A stretch of DNA of 64,000 bases, taken from contig BSDZ01000116.1 of assembly GCA_030268105.1 (NCBI GenBank), positions 1,116,001 through 1,180,000 of the forward strand, given 5' to 3'. The notes beneath the pieces are model-generated. The model worked only from the letters and a program-made list of their open reading frames with translations. It had not been told where the DNA came from and ran no database searches. Shown here in pieces: positions 12,168 to 25,655 of the stretch. Every line of letters begins with the position of its first letter. The first letter of the stretch is position 1. The translations under genes and the position numbers were made by a program. Source of the stretch: Volvox africanus (Eukaryota > Chlorophyta > Chlorophyceae > Chlamydomonadales > Volvocaceae).

Positions 12168-15113
12168 AATAAGGGGAGCTGTGGATGCACATGCCTGAAT
12201 AGTGTGGATACATGGTGCGAGATCGACTGATTCCGTCCAAAGCCCGGCCGGGAAGTAAATATTCATAAGTATATTTGCTAGGTTAAGGGCAGGTTGATAG
12301 CCATAAACGCGCAGCCGAATGACTGGAACCGGGTTTCAAACCGTTGTCCTTGAATGTTTTTCGCTATTGCGCGTTCGCGCTGGGCGGCATTTTGATGCTG
12401 CCTGTGTGCAGTGGTTGTAGCTGTAGGGAGCTGCGCTGGCGCCACGTAGGAAATGAGCTCGATTGGGCGGATGTGGGTGGCAGATTGGAGTAGATGCCTA
12501 CAATCAGACGGGCAGCTTGAGCCACGAATCTGCGCTGATTGGCTGGGGTGTGCTTGCGTATTGTGCTGAGGAAGGTAGGGGACAGATTAGTACAAGTATC
12601 GTGGCGCGTAGTACTCACGGAAAAAAGGTTATCTCGTCAGAGTATGCGCCAGCGAATCCCGGTAAGGCCATTTTTAGTAAGCCCGTGTTTGCGAAGTGGA
12701 CGAGGGGTAATAAACAAAAATTCAAATAAAACAGATATGAGGAACAGAGAACGATGGGGGAAAATAAATCCCGTTATGCATAGCTATTATGTAGGCAGTT
12801 ACATGCGTACGTGCCGGGTGGCCTGTGTGTGTATGATGTATTGGTATCTATATGTGTATGTGTGACATACAGTTAGCTTACAAAGAATCTTTTTTCTAAC
12901 CCTAAAGTTCCCTAAGAAGTCTCCCCACAGCACTTTCAGTTCAGTGCACGCACAACTAAGACGAGAGTGTCTCAGGCAATTCTCTCATCTGAGATGTGCA
13001 TCCGTGTCGCATCTTGAGGAGCACGAATGAAACGAACCAGCTGGTGCAACTGATACTGAAGGATTGAGGACTAGCTAATCGGCCAAAGTAGGAAGAGAAG
13101 AATTGAAAGCTGTGGCGTAAACTAGGTGGTCGCCGAGGCCGCCAACCGAAGCAGTAAAACGAGGAAGAGAAACCGTACTTATGTACACCATCGGCCTGAT
13201 TGACGGCGGCGAAGTGAAAGACGTGTTGAGTCCGAGGCGAAGCTGACCTGACCGCCGGCGCTGGCGCTGGTGCTGTCATGCGAGTGCTCCTCCCAACCCC
13301 TCTGTAAAGAGAACCTACAAGCGACTGAACCCAACCACCCCATCCACCCTACCCGGCCAGCCCAGATCCCGCACGCGTGCGTACCAACCGAGCAAAGCGC
13401 CGTTCCGCGCCGTTCCACTCACCTGGGGCGACGGTGGAGGTAGCAGCAAAGATGTGCGCATGCGAGGAGGTGTGTGTGTGGGGGGGGAGCAGTCCGCCAT
13501 GCCGGAGGTGCGCACGCAAATGCAATAATGCACTGGTGCAAGGGACCGAGAACTTTTGGCAGGAGCTAAATATGGAAGAACGATATGTGCCTGTTCCGAT
13601 ATGCTAGTTAAGGATAAAGGCAACGCCAGCTTTTGATCTTTCGTTTATACACACACCAGCTACTAGTTAATGGTAAGGCATTCACGACGTAAAGCGCCCG
13701 AGAGGCTTCACGACCAGCCAGGGGCTTGGCATCCCTGTCCATCACATTTTTCTTCAGTGAGGCGTCTCTCGCAGGTTTCACATAATGCAGCTATGCGGGT
13801 CAAGGACCTTGACAGGTCTCCGAATGCCAGAGCTGGCAAAGCGGCTTCTATTACAATAGGAAAAGCTGGCGGCACACTTACAGCCTCAAACCCTGGGGCC
13901 TTGCAGCAATGGCAGCCGCCCCTCCCGTTCATGCCTGGACAACACGAGGAGCACGAATGGATCCACAATAGGCGGGTCCGCCGCCTACGTATTTACAAAG
14001 TAATGATGGCGGCGACGGGGCACCACTGCCCATAGTGCAAACAGACAGATAGACAGACAGACAGAGCGTTCCCTGGGGCTTTCCTGGGCCCTTCTGGCGT
14101 CGCGCATTCTTCCAGAGCCTAGAGGAGTCGACATCAACAGACTGTGCGCCTACGGGGCGACCTCAACCCAAATATGAACGCGGATCGGTGTGGTGTTTTC
14201 ACGAGACCCAGAGAGAGCCGCTCTACCCAACCCAGCTGCGGTTCCAGACAGCATGCCTGGCGAAACCATTCATGGTCCCCACACGGTCTAAACACACCGT
14301 GCGATGTTTGATACCGCAAAATGCTTCATCCACTGGCCTCCAAAGCGAGAGCACATCCAACAAATCAAGTATTGAAATGCGGTCATGTCCACATGTATCT
14401 TCGTGGTCTACTAATACACGAAATCCGAACCATCCACGCGGTCATGCATGTGCGTCCGGAGCTTCCAGACGGATTGGCAGAAGCCAATACACGCACACAA
14501 GGACATGTAACACACACATGTACAGTCACACGCGTGTCATCGCGTCTGGAAAGGTAAGTAGAAACAGTAGAGTTCGGTGCCCATGCATCCACCGCACCAA
14601 AAATCTTTCCCATGCCCAGTTAGGACATTCGAAACGTCACCAACTCACCCTACCGCATCGCCAATGAGAATCTGAACCTTGGCGAGGGCGAGTTACTCAG
14701 AGCAAACTCCTGCGTCTTTCGGGCGTCAGCGTGGACCCTAAGCATGGAAGGGCTGGGCAAATCACGAATTAGATGCTTTCTTCAGCAAGCAAGCGATCAG
14801 CGGCGTTTCGGATGCCCTTGCCTGCCAGCTTGCCTGCCAGCCCGAAGGGTCAGCCCCCGCCACGCAAGGCTATACTGCGCTCGAATTCTAACAGTGGCTG
14901 TCCTTGTCATTTTTTCATCCCATCCTGATGCTAGTCCAAATGAATTTCATCATGCGTCTATAGTTAAAAGCGCCTACAAACCCCTTCACCCACCAAAACC
15001 CTTCCGGCACTGTCGCTTTCATGCCAATACACAGCTCCAGCTTTATCACACACACATACACACACACCGCCTCTTCGCACCCACGTCCTCACACCTCACG
15101 GCGCTGGTCGTGG
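12168..15113. other. intergenic, no gene supported
   Basis: About 2.9 kb between the CTU1 stop and the ODA1 stop (the two genes converge). Open frames near 12364-12618, 12956-13418, 13670-14035 and 14188-14667 lack family motifs and conserved splice structure. There is a GACA/GATA repeat near 14040-14065. CTU1 and ODA1 3' UTRs must lie here, but I could not place their ends. Confidence 0.5.
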
Positions 15114-18100
15114 CTACCGCCGTGTCGGCGACCCACGCTTGCCGCCCGCCGCATCTACACCTGCGGGCCGCACTTTTATTGCTGTTTCCAATTTGCGTGG
15201 CAAGGTCCGCTGCACTTTGGTCTCCAAGTGCTCCCGTGTGAGTGGCCGGTCCTCCTCCACCGGCTCCGGCTCCAGCCCCTCCACCTCCTCCTCCTGCGTT
15301 GTGGAGGGCGGCTCGATGATAATGCGGTTACCTGGTTGCGTCAGCGGCTGCGCCAGCAGTGCCTCCGCCAGGCCCTCCGTTCCCTGGGTAGCTTTCCTTT
15401 TGGCATACACCTGCAATAGGCGGGCGGGTCGGTGTGTGGGCGGGTGGATAGGGACGGTAAACGCATGCCGGGAGCGTGCTGGGCCGGGCAGCGTAGAATC
15501 TTGAAAAGGCAGAACGTGTTCCCAGTGATGATGCCAAGTGGCACGGCGATGAGGGGCAATGAAAAAGCAGGGATGCAACGGCGCCGGTGAGCTGCTGTGG
15601 ACCATCGTCCAGCTTGCTGCTGCCCCCGGGATAGCCAGGGCAGGGTTACAGAGCAGTTGAAAACCTGAGCGAAGCGATGTCATAGCTTCGGTAAGCCAAC
15701 ACGCATTAGTTCCATCACAGCTGTATGTTCCCTTCCGCATTCGCATCTACATCTGTCTGGGTATCCGGATACACAAGCCTAAGCCTCGCCAAACCAGAAT
15801 CTATGCGTTGACTGCGTCAAGAGTCAACGTGTACAGATGTTCTCACGGGGTTCAACCCTTCACATACATGGGCTTTAAGGGAAGGAGTGGTAGTGGTTGA
15901 AACCGGCGCCTCAGTGCGGGGACTGCCGCTGAACCATCGTCCCATGAAGATGGCCACCGTAACTGGATCTGAGTCAGGTCCAGTTGCGGTCTCCCGGTAC
16001 CCGCAGCCCTTCACTCCCAATCCTCCTCACAGGCCCCCATTGCCACGGAATACTTCGGACCGGACCGGACTCCAGAGCAGGACTTGTCCTTAACTTGACT
16101 TGTTTGTCCTTAACTTGTCCTTAATCTTTTGCTGCTAATTGCGATTAACTACCTCTCCACTAACTGCGACGTTTGAGGAAGTATAAAGTTTGGTTTCTCA
16201 TAAGGTGCTTTTCTAACGTTTATATACAAAAGGAAGGAGTTATTGCCGACAACCGATTATTGCCGCTCCATACACACCTGAAGAATTTCGTTGGTTCGCT
16301 GCTCAATGATGCCCAAGTAAGCCATCAGGTTGGCCTCCGTGAGCCCCTCCTCGCCCAGCAGGTCGCGCACCGCCGGCGTGTTGCAGCCAATGCGTTCGAA
16401 TAGTTCGGAGATGCCGGCCTTCAGCGCGGCCGTCATGGACATGGCCGCTTCGTAGCGCTTTTCATACTGCTGTGATTGCGCCTCGCATGCTGCCAACCGT
16501 GCCTCGCCTTCCGTGAGCTCCCGCGACTTGGTGCGGTCCAGCTCCTGGCCGGTCTCCCTAAGCGGCGAGGGGATGGGCGGAGTGCGGTTCGGCGAGTGTA
16601 AAGATCCCAGAAGCGGCATGCACACATCACTGGATGTATGGATGGACGCGTGGAGGGTATTGACGACCGAAGGAGACTTTAAGGGACTATTGAAGGTTGG
16701 GTCTCCAGAAGACGGGAAGTGGCGCCATCGGTACTTGTCATTATGAACCATAGCACTCCAAATCCCGCACCATCAAAAAACACAATTTGGTCTTATTAGC
16801 CTATGCCTTCGTCAATTGGGAAAAACCCAATCAAAGAAAGGTGATTTGTGCATATATATATATATATATGTATATATATAATATGTATGTATGTATATAT
16901 ATAATATGTATGTATGTATATATTGCGAATTAACATATGTGTGGATGGGTTTTAGTGACATTCCCGGACCCTGCACATCACAATTTCCCACTGGCCATCA
17001 GCACCCCAATCAGCGAGCAGGATGAAAACGTGGCACCACTCAGGGCAGAAAATGAGTGCGGGCTCACCGGTACTTGTTGATTTCGGAGCGCATAATGTTG
17101 ATTTGGTCCTCCAGCTTCTCAATTTCTTGGTTGACCTCGTTGACGTAGTTGAAGAGCGTATAGTTCTGGTCCTCAGCCGCCAAGAACGTGTTCACCAACT
17201 GGTCGATGTCTTCGATACCAGTAGCGTCCTGGCAAGCACGGAGGGGACGTTCAGTGGGGTTGAGCGAAGTTAGGACTACGGAGGTGGACAGCCCTAGTTG
17301 CAGAGTGGGCAAGTTTGGGGTTCACGTGTCCGCCAACAAATGAAAATGAAAACACACGCATATAAGCACATCACAGAGCAACACCGCCATCGTGCTACAT
17401 AGGTTACGGGCAGACCTGCCATGGAACCTATTTAGCACGATGGCGGGAAGGCAGAAAACAATGGCGCTGATATCTCTCCACGCCCAAGCCCCGCGTCCAA
17501 AGAGCCCCTGACCCATTAATCGGGGCGTGTGCTCGAGGCTCCACGAGCGAGTAGCCCGGCTTACCATCACCACCACATGCCCCAATGACTTGCGCGGCCT
17601 TCCACCCTTTCGGAACTCCCAAATCATCCGCACTCACCCCAACCCACTAAGCCTGCTAAGCCATGCTAAAACATACCCCCTCCGTCCTGTCCACCCGTTA
17701 GCAGGAAGGTTACAAATAGTACACGTAAAAAATCGGCACCTGTTGCTGAGTCCGTTGCTCTCCTCCACTTGATTCAGAATGGGTGGTGCTGCTTGAAAGC
17801 CATCTCGATAAGGACAAGCCCCCAGCCAGCTAGGGACCTCTTTAGAGCTTCATTCCTACCATTCGTTCCACAGCTCCGCTAAACGATGCTATTGTGCAGC
17901 TTCCGATTTCGCAAGCCATCCCAGTGATATGCATACTGTACGGCAGCGTACCTGGATCCTCTTGAACGCCTGTCCGTACATCTCCACCTTCTCCGCGGCG
18001 ACGTTTTGCGCGAGGGCTTTGTTATACCCGGCACCCCACTGGCCCTTTGATACGCGCTTTTTCTTCTCCGCCGACGATAGCGTGCCCATCTTGAGCAGCT

Positions 18101-20090
18101 CCTGTGTTTCGCGCTCACGCATGGCGAGCTCTTGCGCGCGGGCGCGTTCCTGGACCACAGGAGGCAATGTGCATGAGAGGAAACCGATGACAGTCGCATC
18201 ATCCGATAAAGCACCGTGCGGCTTGGCGGTGGCTTTGGCGGTGGTCCCCCGGGATCTCACGTAAAACGGTTACACCATAAACACTGTGGTTGTAGCACGG
18301 GCGAAGCCCACTGTGAATGCCCGGAACGTAGCAAAGTTGTAAGAGTGCTTGCCCTTTATTGGACACAGTTGCATGAGGATCGGGAAGGATAGAAACTCCG
18401 CTGGTTAAAGATGTGATAATTTTTTCAGTTTACCTGCCTTCATTCCCGCTAGCAGACCTGCGTCTTTATACTACTATTATCTAGTCCTAGGGCTCTCCGG
18501 TCACCACACTTCTAGATGGGAGCTTTTTTTCACACACCCTTCCACGCAACCGCGGGCAGGTCTACCTACTTTAGTTATACTGCAGTCCACCAAACTCGCG
18601 ACGGGCTATCGGCCAGAAACTATCGGCCAGAAACTGACAGGTACATTTGATGTTGACATCCTACTAGCCACTCTTTCTTATTTCAAAACGCGGCTTTAAT
18701 GATGCGGCATTGCATAATTGAAAGCGTTCTGATTGACCGAATGGGGGACGACGGGTTGCGTGGACCGTCGCCGAAGGCAGTGAGATAGTGCCGCGATATG
18801 GAACAACCCGAATCGCCCGTCCCGAAGCGGCACCCTGTTCAACGGTCAACAGTTACGGCAGGCTGTGTTGCGTGGAGGCAAATAATCTAAGAGGATTTGC
18901 CATACCGTATATATGCCACCAAGGAAAACCGAAAGGGCCATACCCGATCCGAAGTCCCTCTGGCGTCTTAAGGTGAAAGCTTCATGCAAGGATCTGCAGA
19001 CATTTGCCCGGTGAGTCTGTCCCACCCAAGAAGCACCCAAGCCCAAGCTTGCGGCAATCTTGAGGACCCCCCCCTTTCTCGTGGGACACGAATTCCCGTG
19101 CTAAACCCACGCTTTCCGGAGATTGCCTGCGAAACGCATTCCTGACCACGTACCCGTTCCTTTTTGTCCTCCTCAATGATAGCGGTCAGCTGCCGCCACT
19201 CCTCCTCAAAGCCCTGCTGCTCCTTATCTGCTTGCGCCTTGAGTGCATTCATCTCCGAAATGGCCTTCTCCCGTGCCTCAAAGGCCCCGTTGGCCTGCTG
19301 AATCATATCCGCCATGTCACGCTTTACTTTTGCTAGGTCACGCTCCAGGTTGCTGTGAATGCTCTCAAACATAAGGCGCTCCCTGCGAAGGTTGTTTATC
19401 TGCTCGCGCAGCTGCTTGTTGTGCGTTATGGATTGATTGTACTTGACATATGCCTTCTCAAGGCGGTTCTCCAGCAGCTTGATGCGCTTTTGGACCGCTT
19501 GTGACTGCTCCTTGGCGGAGAAGATGCCCCCCATGTTATTTCGGGTGGTTGTCAGCGTGCTGCTGATTTCCCCGAGCTGCTGATCCAGCATCTTGCTTTT
19601 ACGCATCTCAAGCACAATCTGCGTCAGGAAAACCAATGTACTATGTGGGCTGCTGAATGTATGCTCCGACAACTGCGCATCATCCCACCTTGCGTGCAAG
19701 CATGTCGCCCTCATCCTGAAGCCGATTTATAAGTGCTTGAGCAAATGGGTCTCCCGGTCGGACACTAAACTTGTTCTCCAGCAGCAGCTCTGTCTTAAGC
19801 TGTTCATTCTGTGCGCGAAGCTTTTCAATGGCCGCCCTGAGGTGAAACCGGCGAATATCATCAGTTATTTATACGAATAAAATATTTTTTGTCACAATGC
19901 TATCATGCTTGCCTTTGTTTGTCCAGGACAGACTTATGTCCAAGAGTGTCGCCCGAGCCCAGCGTCCCCTTTCCCATCGACCCAGACGAGCCCGCTCGAG
20001 CTGCAGGAAAGTAACACTCTGGTAACATTACATCAAGAAGTGACCCATCGAAGCTTTCGCAGCAGGGCGCGTACCGTCTGGAGCAGGCAT
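15114..20090 (-). CDS. ODA1: outer dynein arm docking complex subunit 2 (ODA1 / CCDC114-ODAD1 family), 8 exons
   Basis: Minus-strand exons 20090-20045, 20000-19913, 19836-19689, 19618-19154, 18149-17952, 17228-17068, 16557-16278 and 15410-15114 join to 560 residues, close to the length of Chlamydomonas ODA1. The protein is an almost continuous coiled coil that, with DC1 and DC3, anchors outer dynein arms to doublet microtubules in the axoneme. Landmarks: LGHKSVLDKQR at the N-terminus, ENKFSVRPGDPFAQALINRL, KMLDQQLGEISSTLTTTRNN, ENRLEKAYVKYNQSITHNKQ, then GIEDIDQLVNTFLAAEDQNY, FERIGCNTPAVRDLLGEEGL and the acidic PPSTTQEEEVEGLEPEPVEE near the end. Intron 2 (19912-19837) appears to start with GC instead of GT, since no usable GT keeps the conserved frame. 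The gene is head-to-head with the kinase. Presence of this gene means the organism builds motile flagella. Confidence 0.95.
16848..16925. repeat. TA / TGTA microsatellite in ODA1 intron 6
   Basis: A (TA)n run, then two near-identical ~24 bp blocks of TATATATATAATATGTATG type. It lies in the intron between exons 6 and 7 of ODA1. Confidence 0.8.
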
Positions 20091-20579
20091 TTTAATTATA
20101 TGAAACTTTGAATGTGCCTAATCAAGTTCAGGGAAACTGGAAAAAATAATGTCGGATAGAGTGGCTTTGCGCTTTGCCTTTCGAAGTGTAAGTTGTACGA
20201 TAGCGTACTGCATAGTACGGTTTCTCCTTCAGTTTCAGGAGGGAGCGAGCGTGCAATTGTGTGTAGCTTTGTAAGGTTTGAATATTGGATGTTTCTATTT
20301 CTGGTAGGAATTGACTTTTCATGTTTATGAGATACCGGGCGTCGGGCTGGCGTGTTGGGCCGTGACGTTAAGATATTAAAGACAGCAGGCTGCTTCAGCA
20401 GCACACTTACAGGTTCACTATTAATCTGTTTGAGGAAGAATAACGGATTGAAGAGGAGCAACGGCAGGCAGTCTCCGGGGCAAGAGAAACAACGCTAACA
20501 GCAGCTGCTGCTGCAGCTGCTGTGCCAGCACGTCTGGTATCAAGAAGAACTTGAAAGCGTTTTAAGATCGGCGTTGGCA
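20091..20579. promoter_or_regulatory. shared divergent promoter region (ODA1 / MUT9-like kinase)
   Basis: 489 bp between the two start codons of a head-to-head pair. It includes a GCAGCTGCTGCTGCAGCTGC stretch near 20500-20520. No recognised TATA box sits close to either start. Shared regulation is inferred from layout only; 5' UTRs of both genes lie here. Confidence 0.45.
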
Positions 20580-23500
20580 ATGAAAGGCGAGGGGCAGACT
20601 GACAAGGACAAGGAGGGCGACAAGGCAGCAAAAGAGGAGGAGGCTAGCACAGCCCCGCTCCCAGACAAGGCAAGGCACTCAGTCAACTCGTAATTATCCA
20701 CGTATGGTGCCGCGCCGAGGTGTTGAGGACCGATAGAAACGTTGGCCAATCTTTCATGGCACAGGTCGTGGTCGGTGGGTCCCCCGAGTACTTCGTGGAC
20801 CGCAAACTTGGAAAGGGTGGCTTTGGCCAAGTGTACGTTGGTCGACGTGTTTCTGCAACGAAGCAAAAGGATGGGCCACAAGCTAACCAGGTCAGGACTA
20901 GATTTTAAACTCGAGCGTATGTCGCGGCCATTCTTGATGGCCGTTCCAACACATATTTTGTGCAGGTCGCCCTTAAATTTGAGCACCGCAGCAGCAAAGG
21001 CTGTAACTATGGGCCACCATACGAGTGGTCCGTTTACAAGTAAGTGCCGGTCAAGACTGCTTTGTAGAGTTCTCTACATCCCATTTCCTTACATTTTCCT
21101 CATCCCTTGGTGAACAGCTCTCTTGGTGGGGTTCATGGAATTCCCAAGGTCCACTATAAGGGCCGGCAAGGAGATTACTACATTATGGTGAGTTTCGTAA
21201 CGTCGTGAAGGCATGCAGTTCTCGAACTCGTACGTTAACTAATTGTGCCCTGGCTCCATAGGTTATGGACATGCTAGGCCCAAGCCTCTGGGACGTATGG
21301 AACTCCTCGGGACAGGTCATGTCCCAAGAAATGGTGGCCTGCATAGCTGTCGAGGCACTGTCTATCCTGAAGGAGCTTCACGCCAAGGGGTTAGTTGGAT
21401 GGGGTTGGTGGGTCTTCGTGGGAATATCTCCCATGGTACCATGTGAGCGAACTGCGAGGTGTAAAGGGCATTCCTTAGGTGCTCTCTGTAGAGGGTATCC
21501 CTAAGGCTTGTACATTTCGCCCTAGGACCTCAATATTGTCAAAATGTGGGCGGGTGGCTGCATGCCTGTAATGTGGAAGAGCGTGATGTTCGCTTCAACC
21601 CCGAGTCGAAGCTCCATGGGAACCCGTTCACGTAGGTACGTCCATGGTGATGTGAAGCCCGAAAACTTTTTGCTCGGACAACCTGGTACCCCGAACGAGA
21701 AAAAGCTGTACCTTGTCGATTTGGGTCTTGGTAAGTACGAGACACACGGTTTGTGCTGAATCCGAAGGGTCAGGAAAGGTCGTAGTTGCAATAAAGCCTT
21801 GTCGTTAGTGTATGCGTTCTCACGTGAGTTAGCGCAGTGGCATAGCTGCTGTATGTGCCTGCCGCCGCCGGTCTCTGGAACAGTCCCACCTCATTCCCTT
21901 GCGCATCTGTTGTGTTGTTGAATGCTCATTGTCCCCAAATAGCGACACGGTGGAAGGATGCCGTTTGTGGCACACATGTGGAATACGACCAGCGGCCTGA
22001 CGTGTTCAGGTAGGATTTCTTTTGGAAACAGGAGACATGGTAACGTACTGCTGCTGTTTCGTTAAATTTGTCTCTTCATTTTTTCCGTTAGCCAATATGG
22101 CTAATATGGCGGGCTGCGCGGCGGGGTTGCAAGTTGCGGGCTTAATGACAAAAAAGGTTGTTGGTAACGTTACGTGTGTTCCGAGATAGATGGCATTGCG
22201 TAATGCAGCTGTTGAACTAGCGTGTCAATATTAGAAATCTTGCTGAGTGGTTGATCTTCTGGTCGTTTCCACGGGTTCAACGGAGAAGTGTTAGAGCTAC
22301 TTGTTATGGCTAGATGTGTTTGTTTGTTTTTGTTATATATGGAGGCATGATTTTCTTAATGCTCAAAATCAACGGCTCGCAGGGGCACGGTGCGCTACGC
22401 GAGCGTGCATGCTCATCTAGGGCGCACGGCAAGCCGCCGTGATGACCTTGAGTCGCTTGCATATACACTGCTCTTTTTGTTAAAGGGCCGCCTGCCGTGG
22501 CAAGGCTACCAGGTACGGTAAATACAAACTCGTGCTTATTAGTCTTCTTGTATATGTGCCCATAAAGACAGATGTATAGGGCAAGGGTATGACTTGATGT
22601 TAGGGGTTCAGTCATTGGAAAGCCACGTCTCTCTTTACCAGTGAGGAGGGATCGCTTCTTTGGTGGGATTACTGGATCGATTTTGGTCTTAAAGGCATAT
22701 CCCGTCAACATTTTGTGCCTTGCCTTTAGTCGTGTGCGATGTGGCCACCGTACCTTGTCTATCACTGATGTAACTGCACACACAGACGCGTCTTTGGCGG
22801 GAACAGGTTTAGCATGCTTTGCTACCGGTCGTATGCGAATAGATTTCCCTGCTTCTACCACGCGTTCCCAGGGCGACAACAAAGGTTATTTGGTTTGCAA
22901 GAAGAAGATGGCCACGTCCGCCGAGATGTTGTGCCGCTATACTCCACCCGCCTTTCGCCAGGTACGCGTGGTTACCGCTGAGATACGTATGTGTATGTTG
23001 CGATATCCGCGACTAGTAGTCTCCGGACCGCAAGTCTTCGATTATTTAGCCTTCTTCTCCATGTGCTGCAGTTCACTGAGGCTGTCGTTAACCTGAAGTT
23101 CGACGAGGAGCCCAAGTACGAGGCGTACATGAAGCTGTTTGAGCCGCTGTGTGGCCCTGCCCCCTCACGCCCAATCCTTGTCGAGGGTGCAGCAAAGGTG
23201 AGGCTTTGCAACCCTGCATGTGGACCCTGATGTTATGCGCACACATTGATCAATATGGTGCGTCGATCCTTTCACGATGAACGTGTAAGATGGGGCTGGT
23301 GACATCATTGTTGCTTTTCCGCCGTCAATATGCAGGTGGGCCAGAAGCGTCAACGTGATGCAGACGAGCAGTTGGAGGACGCGGCGCCGAAGAAAAAGGT
23401 CCGGTTGGGCCTGCCGGCCACGCAGTGGATAACCGTCTACAACGCACATCGGCCTATGAAGCAGCGGTAAGTCCCAGTTGCTACAAATTTCTGTTGCATG

Positions 23501-24654
23501 GTTATCGCACAGGAGAAAGTTAGCTGCTGACGACGGTTTTTCCCACTTTGTTATTCGGCATCCAGGTATCACTACAACGTTGCGAACACACGTGTTGAAC
23601 AGCACGTGGAGAAGGGCAACGACGACGGCTTGTATATCTCCTCTGTGGCGTGTTGCCAGGAGCTTTGGGCATTGATTATGGACGCAGGCACCGGCTTCAC
23701 GGCGCAGGTTAGTGTATCGCCGGACAGCAGGGCCGAGCATCGTCGCTTAGGTGCATGAATCAAAGCCATGTATATGCAAGAGAACATCGTGGAAATGATT
23801 TTTCCGATTGTAAAACTCGTAGCATGGCTACTATCCAGCAATTACCGGATTTTGCTATAATTTAATTTGGTAGTTTCCAAAAGCGAAAGTAACTGGGTTT
23901 TCAATGCGCGGGGAGTTGAGAACGGGTGTTGCTTAACAATCATATTGATGCCCCTTGTTGCGCCATGTGTTGTCATTACCAGGTTTACAGCTTGAGCCAG
24001 CATTTCCTGCCCAAGGAATGGATTATGGAGAAGTGGGAGGAGGGCTACTACATCACTGCGATGGCGGGCTCCATGTCTGGCAGTAGCCTGGTGGTGATGT
24101 CCAAGGGGACACCATACACACAGCAGTCGTATAAGGTCAGCGACTCCTTCCCCTTCAAGTGGATAAACAAGAAGTGGAAAGAGGGCTTTTATGTGACATC
24201 CATGGCCACGTCGCACACGCGCTGGGCGGTTGTCATGTCACGTAACGCTGGCTTCGCGGACCAATGCGTGGAGCTGGACTTCCAGTATCCGTCGGAGGGC
24301 ATCCACCGCCGTTGGGATGCGGGCTTCAGGATCACTGCATGTGCGGCGACCCCGGATCAATCAGCGTTCGTGCTCAGTGTTCCACGCCGGTAGGTCGACT
24401 TCTAGGGCCACTTTTTGCGCCAGTTGCCTTTGGCTATGTGATGCTGGCTTGTTAGGCACAATCTTATTCCAGCGTGTATCCTTAATGTAACATTTGTCTC
24501 TGCTGTGTCCCTTGCGTTTTATGTTCATAGGCGTCCTATGGACGAAACCCAGGAGACCCTACGTACATCGGCCTTCCCTAGCTCGCATGTTAAGGAGAAG
24601 TGGGCCAAAAACTTGTACATTGCTGGCATCGCGTATGGCCGCACCGTAAGTTAA
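20580..24654 (+). CDS. casein kinase 1-like Ser/Thr kinase, MUT9-like (MLK) family, 14 exons
   Basis: Exons 20580-20669, 20765-20890, 20966-21039, 21118-21187, 21262-21389, 21636-21730, 21943-22009, 22383-22512, 22872-22961, 23072-23197, 23336-23466, 23566-23707, 23983-24389 and 24531-24654 give 599 residues. Kinase landmarks: glycine loop [17 protein letters not shown] with the ATP-binding Lys, [13 protein letters not shown] as catalytic loop (HGD for HRD), DLGLA for DFG, and [21 protein letters not shown] basic PKKKVRLG, a likely nuclear signal, is followed by the ~250-residue C-terminal region typical of plant MLKs ([33 protein letters not shown]). Family members phosphorylate histone H3 Thr3 in Chlamydomonas (MUT9) and light-signalling proteins in plants. 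Intron 1 needs a GC donor. The stop overlaps a GTAAGT sequence, so a further 3' exon is possible though plant homologues end at the same place. Confidence 0.94.
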
Positions 24655-24920
24655 GTCCACAAAGCGTATAGCACTCATTGGCAATGCGTCCGTGGTCGAA
24701 TACAAGTCGCTTAGCTGGCCTTAGTGTCCCGTGCTGTACATGCCGTGATAGCGGCACTGTGTTAGTGGAAACCCCTTTTGTGTCGACTCACCGACTATAC
24801 TCTCTGGTTTCAAGTAGTATTAAGACGGGAGCACTTCCGCGTTGTAGGCAAAGTTCGTTTGGGTGTTTTGTTTCAGGTTGCGCTGGATGAATCGTAGTTT
24901 TCACGGCGTAGTACAGATGA

Positions 24921-24925
24921 TGTAA
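24921..24925 (+). other. candidate UGUAA poly(A) signal of the kinase gene
   Basis: TGTAA, the usual poly(A) signal of chlorophycean algae, lies 267 bp after the kinase stop codon. A five-base match is weak evidence alone; position after the stop is the support. Confidence 0.4.
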
Positions 24926-25650
24926 CTGGGCTGGACCGGCAGCTTGCGGTTATTCGAGGTTGAACCTCATGAGGCCATTTCAATGCGGATTGTGTCGCCA
25001 GCTGACGCGATGCATGCTAGACGGAGAGGTTGGGTTTATTGCACTATGGCACTCTGATGCCATGTGACTCGTGGTTGACCTGTGCATAGCACTTGGCCCA
25101 ACGTTGGGTTTGGGCTGCGTGAAGCCTGGCCCGTGGCTTTGTGTGGCTGGGTAAGGCGTGTCCACTTCCATCGGAAGCGTGCATTCCAGGACGAAGAATG
25201 CATACGCCAGGTACATGGGCGCACTGACGGCAGGTATTGACTTCGTTTGTGCTGGTGATTTTGAAAAGGTCCTCATTCTGACGGGTTGCCGCGTCATTTC
25301 AGTTTTTGAGCTTTGATAGAATGGATATTACAAAGGCTCAGCTTTCGGGGGATATATGCCGATGACCAGGAGCGGCCTTGGTTGTGCAGAGTTGCTCAAC
25401 TGGATGGTTCTGCGAAATGGTTTGGCCAACGGGTTTGAGGTAATGGGGGCCAACTCAGGGAGCAGATTCAAATATTTTCGGCAGTGGCGCCTTGACGGGT
25501 TACACGCCTAGCAAATCCTTGTTACGAAAACTATCGTTGGTCGTGGACTCTTTCCTGTGGTTTCTGCGTTATGGATCGCAAGAGCTGATGACAATGAGTT
25601 TGCAACTCTACGTCTATGAGGGAACATGTGAGGGACCCTGGAGGCGTAAT

Positions 25651-25655
25651 TTACA
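25651..25655 (-). other. candidate UGUAA poly(A) signal of the sugar-transporter gene
   Basis: TTACA on the plus strand (TGTAA on the minus) about 296 bp beyond the transporter stop at 25951. Position makes it a candidate 3' end signal. Confidence 0.35.

Noticed and set aside
13186..13250. Short plus-strand frame MYTIGLIDGGEV
   Set aside because: Only 21 codons before a stop, no splice context or family match.
22310..22882. 190-residue minus-strand ORF
   Set aside because: Antisense to kinase exons 22383-22512 and 22872-22961 and the intron between them.
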